In this document: piece by piece, positions 42,467-51,732 of the stretch | Layout: each line of letters begins with the position of its first letter | Position numbering within the stretch: the first letter of the stretch is position 1 | Assembly: GCF_900104445.1 (NCBI RefSeq) | Contig: NZ_FNJI01000015.1 | Location: 1-64,000, forward strand | DNA: 64,000 nucleotides | Origin: Desulforhopalus singaporensis | GTDB taxonomy: Bacteria; Desulfobacterota; Desulfobulbia; Desulfobulbales; Desulfocapsaceae | Reading direction: 5' to 3' | The notes under the pieces: generated by a model | The model's input: only the letters and a program-made list of their open reading frames with translations | What the model was told of the DNA's origin: nothing | The model's database searches: none | Made by a program: the position numbers and the translations under genes

Positions 42467-45400
42467 CTACCTGGTTTTCATGCACCATTCATAAGCGTTC
42501 TGGAACATCTTCATCCAGGGTGAGACGACCAGGTTGTTCATCTCTGCGGGCAGGTAGTGCGCCTGCCACGGCAGAAAAGCCCTCTCCGGGTGCGGCATAA
42601 GCGCGAGATGCCTGCCGTCGGCGGAACAGAGGCCGGCAAGTCCCTCAACAGAACCGTTGGGATTAAACGGGTACTGCTGGGTGGGCCGGCCATCGTCGTC
42701 CACGTACACCAGCGGTGTCATACCCTGCTGCTTCGCCTTTTCAAGGATCGCCCCGTCGGGGAAATACAACCGTCCCTCGCCATGATCCACATGGATACCG
42801 AAAACCAGGTCCTCCATGCCCTGCAGCATCATCGCCTTGGATTGCTGCACCTTCACCGTGCACCAGCGGGACTCAAACCTCTCCGAAATATTTTTCACAA
42901 ACCGCGGCTGCACCTCCGGCGCAAGCCCCGGCTCCGGCACCCAGCCGAGAAGGCCGAAGAGCTGGCAGCCGTTGCAGATGCCCAGGGTGAAGGTATCTTG
43001 CCGCTGGTAAAATTGTTCAAACATTTGTTTCAAACGCGGGTTGAACAGAATGGTTGCCGCCCATCCCTTGGCCGACTCGGGCACATCGGCGTATGAAAAA
43101 CCGCCTACAGCGGCCAGTCCCCTGAATCCGTCCAGGGTTATCCGCCCGGCAAGAAGGTCGTTCATGCAGATATCCCAAGGCTCAAAACCGGCGGAATAAA
43201 AAGCGGATGTCATTTCACGATCGGAGTTGGACCCTTCATCGCGCAGGATCGCCACCCTGGGTTTGTCTTCTCTTGCAAGAATCTGCGGCGCGGTCGGTTC
43301 CGGAGAAAAAGGCAGGCTATACCGGGGGCCCTTGCGCTTATAGATCGCCTCTTTCTCTTCATCGGCACAGGCCGGATTCACCTGCAGCCGCTCCAGCTGG
43401 TAACTGGTCTCCTCCCAGAATCCGCGGAGCCTGGTCATCTCTTCGTCAAGCACCGCAACACCGTTGTAGAGCGCCCGCACCCTGTCTTTTTCGGTCGAGC
43501 GTCCGATCTCGGCGTACCCGACCCCGTAATCGGCCAGTATCGCCGTTACCGCATCAAGATTCTTCTGGCTGCACTCGACAACCAGGCCGAGTTCTTCGGC
43601 AAAGAACTTTTCAAAAACCGTGGACATCCCGTCGAGGTTTATCTCAAGTCCGCAGTTTCCGGCAAACGCCATCTCCAGAAGCGTGGTTATCAACCCGCCG
43701 TCGCTGCGGTCGTGCCCGGCGAGCAGGAGATCCTGGTCAAGCATTTGCTGGATGGCGAGAAAACAGTTTTTCAACAGCTTGCCATCCCCCACGTCGGGAC
43801 TTCTGTCACCCATCTGGTTCATAACCTGGGCCAGGGCGCTCCCTCCCATCCGGTCTTTGCCGCCACCGAGGTCGATAAACAGTAGCGGCGCCCCCACTTC
43901 CTTGATATCAGGGGTGATCGACCTTGTTATATCGGGCATTGCGCCATAGGTGGATATGACAAGCTCACGGGGCGACTTGACCGTTTCCTCGCCCACCATG
44001 GTCGCCATGGAAAGGCTGTCCTTGCCGCCGTCAACCGCTATGCCGACCTCGGTCATCACCCCGCGCATGGCCTCGGCCGCATCGTAGAGCGCCGCCCCTT
44101 CCCCGGCAAGCTTCGGCGCCCACATCCAGTTGGCCGAGCACTTTACCTGCTCCAGATCCTCTATTTTCGCCCATACAAGGTTGGTCAGTGCTTCACCGAC
44201 AGCCATTCTCGCCCCCGCAGCCGGATCAACCACCATCTTGATCGACTGCTCGCCAATGGATGAGGCAATTCCGGTCCTGCCGAAATGCGACTGGGCCACC
44301 ACCGCGACATTGCCCACCGTAAGCTGCAGGGGGCCGCAACATTGCTGGCGGGCGATCAACCCGGTAACCGCCCGGTCGACCTTGTTGGTCAGGAACCGTT
44401 TCGATCCGACGGACACCAGCCGCAACACATCACCCAGAGCGTCCGCCACACGCAACCCATCCGGCAGCTTGAGAGCAGACGACTTGAGCGGTGCCCGCGA
44501 GTCATGAAAGGTTTTCTGCGGAATTTCCCCCAGAAGGGCGGGAAGGTCTATATCCACCGGGGTGGTGTCATCCGACGCGTCGTGCACCACGAACCGCAGG
44601 TCGCCGGTCACCTCGCCAAGCACCTCGCACCCCACTTTTTCACGGTCGCAGATCGCCTGGAACTTTTCTATATTTTCGGGGCGGATGAGAAAGCCCGTTC
44701 GCTCCTGATATTCAGCCACATAGATTTCAAGGACCGACATGGTGGGATCCCCCACCCGGATATTCCTGATCTCTATCCTGCCGCCCGATTTCTCGACCAG
44801 CTCCTTCAAGACGTTGGCCGGGCCGCCGGCCCCCTGGTCATGGATCACGTCGATGAGGGTTTTATCCCCCATTTCATTACAGGCACGGATGACGCGGTTC
44901 ATTTTCTGTTCCATCTCCGCGTCGCCACGCTGCACTGCATTAAAATCCAGCGCCGACTCGTTCTCACCTTGCAGCATGGAGGAGGCGGCACCGCCGCCAA
45001 ATCCGACGCGATACGCCGGGCCGCCCACCTGCACGATCAGCATGCCTTTTTCCTCCGCCGATTTTTCAGTGTGACGGCCGTCGATCTGGCCGATACCGGC
45101 GGTAAACATTATCGGCTTGAGAAATCCCCACCTCTGGCCGTTCTCAAGGCGCATATCGAAGGAGCGGGTAAACCCCTGGATGAGAGGCTCGCCAAACTTA
45201 TTGCCATAATCCGAGGCGCCGTTGCTCGCCTCAATTTCAATCTCAAGAGCGGAGGCAAGATTATCCGGGCAGGGGTAGTTGTGTTCCCAGGGCAGGTCGT
45301 AGCCGGGAATGTTGAGATTACCGACACAGTACCCGGCGGTTCCGGCAATAACAAACCCTCCCTGGCCGGTGCCCTGCACGTCTCTTATCCTGCCGCCGGT

Positions 45401-46273
45401 GCCGGTCTCCGCCCCGGGAAAAGGAGCCACCCCGGTGGGGAAGTTATGGGTCTCCGCGGTCAATAGCGGATTATAGTCGACTTTCACCGGGATAAACTGT
45501 GAAGGTTTTCCGGGGCTCCGGGGAACGATCGTATCTATTTCGTACCCTTTGACAACGCTGGAGTTATCCTTGAACGCCACCAGCGATCCCCTGGGGTTGG
45601 CATCAAGGGTCTCTCTCACCAGGTCAAAAAGCGTCTTTTGTTTCTCTTCGCCGTCAATAACCTGCCTGCCCTTGAAAAATCCGTGACGGGAATGTTCCGA
45701 ATTGGCGTTATTGAGATCCATTATCTCGACGATGGTCGGGTTGCGTCCTTTTTGCCGGACAAAATAATCGTAATAGAGGTTGCGGTCCCACTCATCCATG
45801 GAGACCCCGGGCAGCTCCGTCAAACCATCGGCGCCTTTGGCGATAAGATCCACCTCGTATACGGCTTCGGGAACCACCCCCGTTTCAAACGTCGTCAACT
45901 TCTCCGGGTAGTGACACTCGGTCATACGGTCATGGTTGCGGTCGATAAACTCCTGCAGGTCGACACCTTCAGGAACGACATAACGCCTGGATCTTTCCAC
46001 CCTGGTTACGACCCCCAGCCCGGTCGACTGACAGATCGAAACCATATTCGAGGACCATGCTGTGGCAAAATTCATCCGCGGGCCGACCTCGACCACCCGG
46101 TCCCCGGACAGTACCGGAGTTTCCTGGACGGTCTCGACCAGAAAGCCATCCGCCAGGATAAGCCGCAAACACCGTATTTCTTCCGGGGTAAGCGGTCTTG
46201 ATGACTCGATATTATAACAGTACGCTCTTGTTTCATCGATCTTTCGATAGAGCTGTGTGATGTTCACACCCAT
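42467..46273 (-). CDS. purL: Phosphoribosylformylglycinamidine synthase, large single-chain form
   Basis: Makes FGAM from FGAR, glutamine and ATP in purine synthesis. The chain of 1268 residues from ATG 46273 combines the PurS-like N-terminus, the tandem PurM-like synthetase halves (TAETHNFPTGVAPFPGAETG near residue 300; GGKDSLSMATMV in the second half) and a C-terminal class I glutaminase (AVGGFSYADVPESAKGW, LGICNGCQLFGLLGW with nucleophile Cys, PHPERAF). AAAGGA precedes this ATG; the frame is open to 46378 but without a ribosome site. It is monocistronic and convergent with the helicase gene. Confidence 0.97.
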   Translation of the reverse strand: MGVNITQLYRKIDETRAYCYNIESSRPLTPEEIRCLRLILADGFLVETVQETPVLSGDRVVEVGPRMNFATAWSSNMVSICQSTGLGVVTRVERSRRYVVPEGVDLQEFIDRNHDRMTECHYPEKLTTFETGVVPEAVYEVDLIAKGADGLTELPGVSMDEWDRNLYYDYFVRQKGRNPTIVEIMDLNNANSEHSRHGFFKGRQVIDGEEKQKTLFDLVRETLDANPRGSLVAFKDNSSVVKGYEIDTIVPRSPGKPSQFIPVKVDYNPLLTAETHNFPTGVAPFPGAETGTGGRIRDVQGTGQGGFVIAGTAGYCVGNLNIPGYDLPWEHNYPCPDNLASALEIEIEASNGASDYGNKFGEPLIQGFTRSFDMRLENGQRWGFLKPIMFTAGIGQIDGRHTEKSAEEKGMLIVQVGGPAYRVGFGGGAASSMLQGENESALDFNAVQRGDAEMEQKMNRVIRACNEMGDKTLIDVIHDQGAGGPANVLKELVEKSGGRIEIRNIRVGDPTMSVLEIYVAEYQERTGFLIRPENIEKFQAICDREKVGCEVLGEVTGDLRFVVHDASDDTTPVDIDLPALLGEIPQKTFHDSRAPLKSSALKLPDGLRVADALGDVLRLVSVGSKRFLTNKVDRAVTGLIARQQCCGPLQLTVGNVAVVAQSHFGRTGIASSIGEQSIKMVVDPAAGARMAVGEALTNLVWAKIEDLEQVKCSANWMWAPKLAGEGAALYDAAEAMRGVMTEVGIAVDGGKDSLSMATMVGEETVKSPRELVISTYGAMPDITRSITPDIKEVGAPLLFIDLGGGKDRMGGSALAQVMNQMGDRSPDVGDGKLLKNCFLAIQQMLDQDLLLAGHDRSDGGLITTLLEMAFAGNCGLEINLDGMSTVFEKFFAEELGLVVECSQKNLDAVTAILADYGVGYAEIGRSTEKDRVRALYNGVAVLDEEMTRLRGFWEETSYQLERLQVNPACADEEKEAIYKRKGPRYSLPFSPEPTAPQILAREDKPRVAILRDEGSNSDREMTSAFYSAGFEPWDICMNDLLAGRITLDGFRGLAAVGGFSYADVPESAKGWAATILFNPRLKQMFEQFYQRQDTFTLGICNGCQLFGLLGWVPEPGLAPEVQPRFVKNISERFESRWCTVKVQQSKAMMLQGMEDLVFGIHVDHGEGRLYFPDGAILEKAKQQGMTPLVYVDDDGRPTQQYPFNPNGSVEGLAGLCSADGRHLALMPHPERAFLPWQAHYLPAEMNNLVVSPWMKMFQNAYEWCMKTR

Positions 46274-46559
46274 AATGAATTCCTTTATGTTCCAAAACAG
46301 ATAAATTGTGCGAAACCGCACGCGATTTACCGGAAAACGCTTCGATCCGACTCCTGACAATACCTTAAAATCCGCCACTTGCGGATTGATTACCTACCTG
46401 GTTGCACCATATCATTAAACGGTAAAAATTTCCGTATGAAATTATTTTTATTCGGCATAAATTAGGGTATAGTAACAATCGACAGCAATCAGAACCATTA
46501 TCAATAGTTACCGGGCAGCGGCAGGGAAAAACCGACCACCCGGCGGAGAAAAGGAACAG

Positions 46560-47711
46560 ATGCTGCATACGGCTATGGCGGTCTCGGATGATATCTACTT
46601 TGAGGACGCCCTGGAAAAGGTGATCGATGAATGCATCGACAAGATAGGAGCCATCACTCCCCAGGTCGGGATCGTGCTCACGTCCTGTATGGATGGCGAC
46701 TTCCCGGCAATGCTGAGAAAAATCACCGACGCATTTCCAACCATTGAACTTATCGGCTGCACCACCGACGGTGAAATTACCCGGCAGTCCGGTTTTATCG
46801 AAGACTCGATCGCCCTTCTGCTGCTGGCATCGGACACCGCCACATTCGGTGCCGCGATAGCCGAGAACATTTCCATAAACGCCAAAGAATCTTTTTCCCG
46901 GGCACGGGATGAAGCCCAGCGAAAAATCGGCGGCGACCCGGTCTGCGGTTTCATGTTTCCCGACGGTCTTACAACCACCTCAACCTCCCTTGACATCTGT
47001 ATCCGGGAAGTGTTCGGCGAAATTTTCCCCATCTTCGGCGGTACGGCAGGAGACCATTACACCTTCAAGGGCACCTCGCAGTTTTACAACACCGGGGTGT
47101 TTCACGACGCTGCACCGCTTCTCCTGCTTGGCGGGGAACTCAAGGTATCGGTTTCGGTGCGCAAGGGACCGGTACCCACCGGCCCCCATTACCGGGTAAA
47201 CAGGTATGAGAAAAATGTCGTCTATGAGATAGACGACAAGAACGCCCTTGACTTCTACCATGAAAACATGGGCGGCTACAAGAAACAGTTTGCCCTGTTT
47301 CCCCTTGCCGTTTACCAGGAAGGCAGCAACGAATACTACCTGCGCAACCCCTACGTGTTCGACGAACGCAACAGGTTGATTCGCTTTGTCGGCAACTTCC
47401 CTGACAAATGCACAATCCGGCTGACCCAGGTGTCACGGGACTATACCTGTATTGCGGCACAACAAGCCAACCAGGAAATTCTCGACCGGGCAGAACAGGA
47501 CCCCGAGATCCTGCTGCTCTTTGCCTGCACGTCCCTGAGACAACTCCTCGGCACCCGAGCCGGAGAAAAGTTCGCCCTGCTGAACACCCAGGTACAAAGT
47601 CCCTTTTTCGGATTTTACGGGTACGGGGAAATCAGTCCCCAGCGAGTCGGTCTGCCGGTTAACTACCACAGCGACAGCTACGTCATTGTCTCCCTCGACT
47701 CGAAGAGCTAA
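46560..47711 (+). CDS. FIST-domain sensory protein
   Basis: The 383-residue protein carries a FIST N domain (VGIVLTSCMDGDFPAML, ELIGCTTDGEITRQSGF, FGGTAGDHYTFKGTSQFYN) and a FIST C domain (ALDFYHENMGGY, LRNPYVFDERNRLIRFVGNF, FACTSLRQLLGTRAGE). FIST domains are thought to bind small ligands such as amino acids and feed signal-transduction partners. Its last base overlaps the start of the hybrid kinase gene (TAATG), so the two are translated together and very likely work as one sensor system. AAAGGAA precedes ATG 46560. Confidence 0.9.
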   Translation: MLHTAMAVSDDIYFEDALEKVIDECIDKIGAITPQVGIVLTSCMDGDFPAMLRKITDAFPTIELIGCTTDGEITRQSGFIEDSIALLLLASDTATFGAAIAENISINAKESFSRARDEAQRKIGGDPVCGFMFPDGLTTTSTSLDICIREVFGEIFPIFGGTAGDHYTFKGTSQFYNTGVFHDAAPLLLLGGELKVSVSVRKGPVPTGPHYRVNRYEKNVVYEIDDKNALDFYHENMGGYKKQFALFPLAVYQEGSNEYYLRNPYVFDERNRLIRFVGNFPDKCTIRLTQVSRDYTCIAAQQANQEILDRAEQDPEILLLFACTSLRQLLGTRAGEKFALLNTQVQSPFFGFYGYGEISPQRVGLPVNYHSDSYVIVSLDSKS

Positions 47712-49417
47712 TGCCCAGAGAAGACCGCACCTCCGATCCCCGCGACCTGAGAATATACGACCTTGAAAAGGAATGTGCCTACCTGCGCCGCAAGATAACC
47801 CGCATGGAGGAACAGCGGACTCGCCAGGAAAGTATCGATGACATCAACAGTTATCTGCTGAAAAAGACCAACAGCCAGCTGCAGGAGTTTCACCGGAAGG
47901 CGGAACTGGAAAACGTCTCCAAGTCAGATTTCCTCGCCAATATGAGTCATGAAATAAGAACCCCCCTCAACATCATTCTCGGCATGGCCAACCTGCTGGC
48001 CGAAACCAACCTGTCGGGGGTCCAGGCAAAGTATCTGAGCAGCCTCAGGATCACCGGCAGGCAGCTGCTGGAAATCCTCAACAACATACTTGAATTTTCA
48101 CGGATAGAAGCAAACCAGATAATTTTTGACCCCGAACCCTTCAGCCTGCAGAAAATCATCAACCAGCTTGAAGCTTCCGCCTTGCCGCTATGTCTCCAGA
48201 AGGACCTCAAGTTTATGGTCAGGCATGATAAGCTGCTCATCATGGAACGGGTCGGCGACCCGCTGAAAATCTTTCAGGTTCTTCTCAACCTTGTCAATAA
48301 CGCTGTCAAATTCACCCAGGAGGGCACCATTACCCTGGAGATGCGCGAGGATTTCAACAACCAGGACCACATGATCCTCAGCGTCACCGATACCGGAATA
48401 GGCATCCATGAGGACCAGCAGAAATTAATCTTCGACCGGTTTACCCAGGCCAAGACGTCATTATCCGAGCAGTACCGCGGCGTGGGTCTCGGCCTGGCCA
48501 TCAGCCAGAAGCTGACCCAGACCATGGGCGGCAAGCTGGTTCTCGAAAGTTTGGTGGGATACGGTTCCACCTTCAAGTGTTGTCTGCCCCTTCCGGCGGT
48601 GGCTCCGTCCATGAGGCGGAGCATACAGCTTGACATCAACCTGATATCACCAGAGAAATTTCCCGTACTTTCAATTCTCGCCGTCGATGATATCAAGGAA
48701 AACCTGGACCTGTTCAAGGTGTATCTCAAAGATTATCCGGTCGCCGTCACCACCGCCAGAAACGGTGTGGAAGCGTTGTCCGCTTTTGACCGGGACAGCT
48801 TTGATATCATCCTGATGGACGTCCGCATGCCGGTAATGAACGGCATCACGGCGACCCGCTCGCTGAGGCGCAAAGAGCAAAAAAGAAAGCTCAGCCCGGT
48901 GGTGATCATTGCAATAACCGCCCACGCCTTTAACGAACAGAAGAACAACTTCCTCGAGGCAGGGTTTGACGGCGTGTTGACCAAACCGTTCTTCAAAAGA
49001 GACCTGGTCCAGTGCCTCTACAGGTTCACCTTGCAAAACAGCCGCATCCCAACCCCCGACAAACTGGGCAACAAGATCCTGGGTTACTGCCTGGAACACC
49101 AGCAGACAGAGCGAATTCCCGACAACCTGCGAACTATCATCCCGACCCTGATCGAGACAATATCACAGGATCTTCGAGAGATAGAAGAAAGCCTCAACGG
49201 CGGCGATACCGACAGGGTACTGCTCAAAGCCCATTCGCTCAAAGGTGTCTCAGGCATGTACGGTTTTCAAATGCTTTCGTCACTGGTGGGCGACCTTTCA
49301 CAGAACATAAAAACCAGAAACCTCCTCGTAGCCGAAGAGCTGGTGGCGGCCCTGAAAGCCTATCTCAAGGAGTTCAAGGACAAGAAATCATGGCGCAGAA
49401 GGACAAATGCCTCCTGA
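47711..49417 (+). CDS. Hybrid histidine kinase with receiver and Hpt domains
   Basis: Cytosolic phosphorelay kinase of 568 residues. It has an N-terminal coiled coil (about 18-70), HisKA with His80 (NMSHEIRTPLN), HATPase (LVNNAVKFTQ, DTGIGI, GVGLGLAISQKL), a receiver with Asp370 (IILMDVRMPVMNG) and a C-terminal Hpt with His508 (LLKAHSLKGVSGMYG). There are no membrane or sensor domains, so input must come from a partner. The FIST protein encoded directly upstream, with overlapping stop and start, is the clear candidate. No separate output regulator is adjacent. Confidence 0.93.
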   Translation: MPREDRTSDPRDLRIYDLEKECAYLRRKITRMEEQRTRQESIDDINSYLLKKTNSQLQEFHRKAELENVSKSDFLANMSHEIRTPLNIILGMANLLAETNLSGVQAKYLSSLRITGRQLLEILNNILEFSRIEANQIIFDPEPFSLQKIINQLEASALPLCLQKDLKFMVRHDKLLIMERVGDPLKIFQVLLNLVNNAVKFTQEGTITLEMREDFNNQDHMILSVTDTGIGIHEDQQKLIFDRFTQAKTSLSEQYRGVGLGLAISQKLTQTMGGKLVLESLVGYGSTFKCCLPLPAVAPSMRRSIQLDINLISPEKFPVLSILAVDDIKENLDLFKVYLKDYPVAVTTARNGVEALSAFDRDSFDIILMDVRMPVMNGITATRSLRRKEQKRKLSPVVIIAITAHAFNEQKNNFLEAGFDGVLTKPFFKRDLVQCLYRFTLQNSRIPTPDKLGNKILGYCLEHQQTERIPDNLRTIIPTLIETISQDLREIEESLNGGDTDRVLLKAHSLKGVSGMYGFQMLSSLVGDLSQNIKTRNLLVAEELVAALKAYLKEFKDKKSWRRRTNAS

Positions 49418-49419
49418 TT

Positions 49420-49815
49420 TCACCGTTTTTTTCGACAAAGCTTCTCCAGATACGGCCCCACCTTCGCCCAGTCCACGCATGGCCGGTTGAACCCTTCGGG
49501 ATGAACCAGGGGACAGCCCACCGCAGCATCGTCAACATAGACATGGCCGTAAACCTTGGGGCTTGAGGTCCACGAATCCTGATCCGGATTGCGGTTGACA
49601 CCGTACAGCGAAATATTCTTTCCCTCCAGGTAATCTACCGCCTGTTGGAGCACGTCTCCGCTGGCGCCACCGTCCGAGCGCATAGTAAATAAAATGATCC
49701 TTGCGCCGCATTTCTGCAGTCTGCCGAGCCAAAACAATGCACCCGGGACAGGCGGGCCGATCAGGGGGTATCTATGGTCAACAACAGTTCCGTCAAAATC
49801 GACGCATAAGTACAT
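49420..49815 (-). CDS. Small HAD-like hydrolase
   Basis: A 131-residue protein starting MYLCVDFDGTVV, the HAD nucleophile motif (Asp-x-Asp-Gly-Thr). ARIILFTMRS follows as motif II, and KVYGHVYVDDAAVGCPL as the acidic motif. Short forms of this type occur as cap-less phosphatases of unknown substrate in bacteria and phages. The start was set at 49815 because AAGGAG lies 9 bases upstream. The open frame continues to 49953 without family sequence. It converges on the hybrid kinase gene, 2 bases apart. Confidence 0.78.
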   Translation of the reverse strand: MYLCVDFDGTVVDHRYPLIGPPVPGALFWLGRLQKCGARIILFTMRSDGGASGDVLQQAVDYLEGKNISLYGVNRNPDQDSWTSSPKVYGHVYVDDAAVGCPLVHPEGFNRPCVDWAKVGPYLEKLCRKKR

Positions 49816-50042
49816 AACAACACGCTCCTTCTGCCAAAAAACAGGTACAACCCCTGGCCGAAATATTGCTGAATCACGGCTGCCGCCCTGCGGTTCTGCC
49901 GCAAAAAGCTGTACCGCAAGTTTTACACAGAAATTATTATACCATGTCGACAAACAGTTTCTTTATGCTCTGTCAATAATAGTGTATATGTGTAGTACTG
50001 ACCCGTTTTTTTTAAAAAAAATAGTTATTTCCGTTTGCAATT

Positions 50043-51242
50043 ATGTCCACATCGTACCGATTTGACAGGATGGAGTTTGCCGGTTCCCTGGGCGACCTGG
50101 GAACCCTTCTGCCGCTGGTTATGGGGATGGTTCTGGTCAATGGCGTTAGCGTTACCGGGATTTTTTATTCCATAGCGCTGTTCTACATTTTCGCCGGACT
50201 TTATTTCGCCGTTCCCGTGCCGGTTCAGCCGATGAAAGCCATCGGTGCCTACGCCATCGCGACCGGGGTAACCGCGTCCCAGATCTCGGCATCCGCCGGA
50301 CTTATCTGCCTGCTGCTGGCACTGATAGGATGCACAGGGACCATAGACGTTATCGGCCGACTTATTGCCAAACCGGTTGTTCGCGGCATTCAGCTCTCAA
50401 CCGGAATACTGCTGATGGTCCGGGGAATAGAGATGGTACTGGGCAACTCGTCGATGCAGCTGTCGGCTAAAGCGGCGGAACCTTTTTTCGTTTTGCAGGA
50501 TATCGGCGGTGTTCCGCTGTCGATCATCCTTGGCACCCTTGGGTTGTGCATCGTTTTATCCCTGCTTGGCTCCAAACGTTATCCAGCCGCCCTGGTACTG
50601 ATTCTATCAGGCGTTGCCGCCGGTCTGCTGCTGATAAAGCCCGGCCTTCTCGACCAGCTGCGGCCGAGTTTTCACCTGCCACAGCTGCTGCCTTTCGGTA
50701 TTCCTGTCAAGGCGGACTTAACCCTTGCCCTCTTCGTTCTCGTTCTGCCACAGCTGCCCATGACCCTGGGCAACGCCATTGTCGCCAACGCCGACCTTTC
50801 GCACAGTTATTTTGGTGAGAGTGCGCGGAAAATAACCTACAGGTCGGTATCGCTCAGTATGGCCCTGGCCAATGCCCTCGCCTTTCTGGTCGGCGGCATC
50901 CCGCTCTGTCACGGAGCCGGAGGCCTCGCCGCCCATTACAAGTTCGGCGCAAGAACGGGCGGCTCAAACCTGATAATCGGCGCACTCTTTCTCGTTCTCG
51001 CCATATCCCTGGGACCTGAGGCGCTCACCCTGCTGCACCTGGTACCTTTTTCCATTCTCGGGGTACTGCTGATCTTTGCCGGCTGCGAACTGTGCCTCAC
51101 CATACTCGATATTACGGCAAGAAAAGAGATGTTCGTTGTGTTCCTTATCCTCGCCGTCACCCTGGCCAGCAACCTCGCCTGGGGGTTCGGTGCCGGCATC
51201 CTGCTTTCATGGCTTTTCCGGTCCGGCAGGTTTTCGGTTTAA
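50043..51242 (+). CDS. MOT1-type molybdate/sulfate transporter
   Basis: Predicted oxyanion transporter of the inner membrane. The 399-residue protein has the MOT1 pattern EFAGSLGDLGTLLPLVMGM, FAVPVPVQPMKAIGAYAI and a later VLPQLPMTLGNAIVANADL, then MPLCHGAGGL-like GGIPLCHGAGGLAAHY, with about ten helices. MOT1 proteins carry molybdate, and related ones carry sulfate. The neighbouring Mo-storage gene argues for molybdate or tungstate. ATG 50043 has no ribosome site; ATG 50070 (MEFAGSLGD) is an alternative start. Confidence 0.85.
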   Translation: MSTSYRFDRMEFAGSLGDLGTLLPLVMGMVLVNGVSVTGIFYSIALFYIFAGLYFAVPVPVQPMKAIGAYAIATGVTASQISASAGLICLLLALIGCTGTIDVIGRLIAKPVVRGIQLSTGILLMVRGIEMVLGNSSMQLSAKAAEPFFVLQDIGGVPLSIILGTLGLCIVLSLLGSKRYPAALVLILSGVAAGLLLIKPGLLDQLRPSFHLPQLLPFGIPVKADLTLALFVLVLPQLPMTLGNAIVANADLSHSYFGESARKITYRSVSLSMALANALAFLVGGIPLCHGAGGLAAHYKFGARTGGSNLIIGALFLVLAISLGPEALTLLHLVPFSILGVLLIFAGCELCLTILDITARKEMFVVFLILAVTLASNLAWGFGAGILLSWLFRSGRFSV

Positions 51243-51372
51243 AAAAGGGACGGGATATATGGCAGGGTAAGACCGACATAAACTAGACAAATCGTCAAAG
51301 CGCAGTTATCATGAAAAAAGAGCCGGGAATCTACAGCGGTCGACAACTGGTTGTTATAGATAGAGAAATAAA

Positions 51373-51409
51373 ACCGTTTCCCCTTTTCCCCGGCAAACGG
51401 TAAAAGGGG
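51373..51409 (+). promoter_or_regulatory. Structured leader of Mo-storage genes, two mutually exclusive helices
   Basis: ACCGTTT (51373-51379) pairs with AAACGGT (51395-51401). The next eight bases, CCCCTTTT (51380-51387), pair with AAAAGGGG (51402-51409). The two helices interleave, so they form either alternative hairpins or a tight pseudoknot. A further stem (AGCCAG with CTGGCT, about 51425-51451) follows before the ribosome site at 51486. Nothing matches the Moco riboswitch closely enough to name it. A switch controlling the downstream Mo genes is inference. Confidence 0.4.
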
Positions 51410-51497
51410 GTAATCCCGTGTGGCAGCCAGAGTTAACCTGAAACCCTGGCTACCGGAACAGTCCGCAATCAACCGCATCCAACCAAGGAGGTGTCCA

Positions 51498-51704
51498 ATG
51501 GCTGGGAAAATTTTTTATCGGGAACGAACAAAATCAAAAGAAGGACAGCGCAACCCGCGTTTTAGAATTGTCGCTGTCAGCGAGATTGATCTTAAAATAT
51601 TCTCCGACCACTTCAGGAAAAAAGAGTTGGAGCAACTTGCCGCCGAGACCGGCGCAGACCTGGTCGCCCTGCAGAAAGATCCGGCAAGTAAAAATGCTTC
51701 ATAA
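51498..51704 (+). CDS. Small conserved-looking protein of the Mo-storage locus
   Basis: A 68-residue basic protein (MAGKIFYRERTKSKEGQRNP at the start, then FRIVAVSEIDLKIFSDHFRK) with a strong AAGGAGG site 7-8 bases before ATG 51498. It reads as one small beta-alpha unit; no family is recognised. It lies 28 bases upstream of the Mo-storage gene and follows the structured leader, so all three probably share a transcript. A metal-delivery or assembly role is only inferred from location. Confidence 0.65.
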   Translation: MAGKIFYRERTKSKEGQRNPRFRIVAVSEIDLKIFSDHFRKKELEQLAAETGADLVALQKDPASKNAS

Positions 51705-51732
51705 AAAAAATCAGAACGCGCAGAGGTGAACA

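Noticed and set aside
44285-45466. Long plus-strand open frame of 393 codons
   Set aside because: It lies wholly antisense to purL, whose protein motifs are unambiguous. It has no ribosome site and no recognisable domain.
46274-46378. N-terminal extension of purL
   Set aside because: ATG 46273 has AAAGGA upstream and starts the family sequence; the extension has neither.
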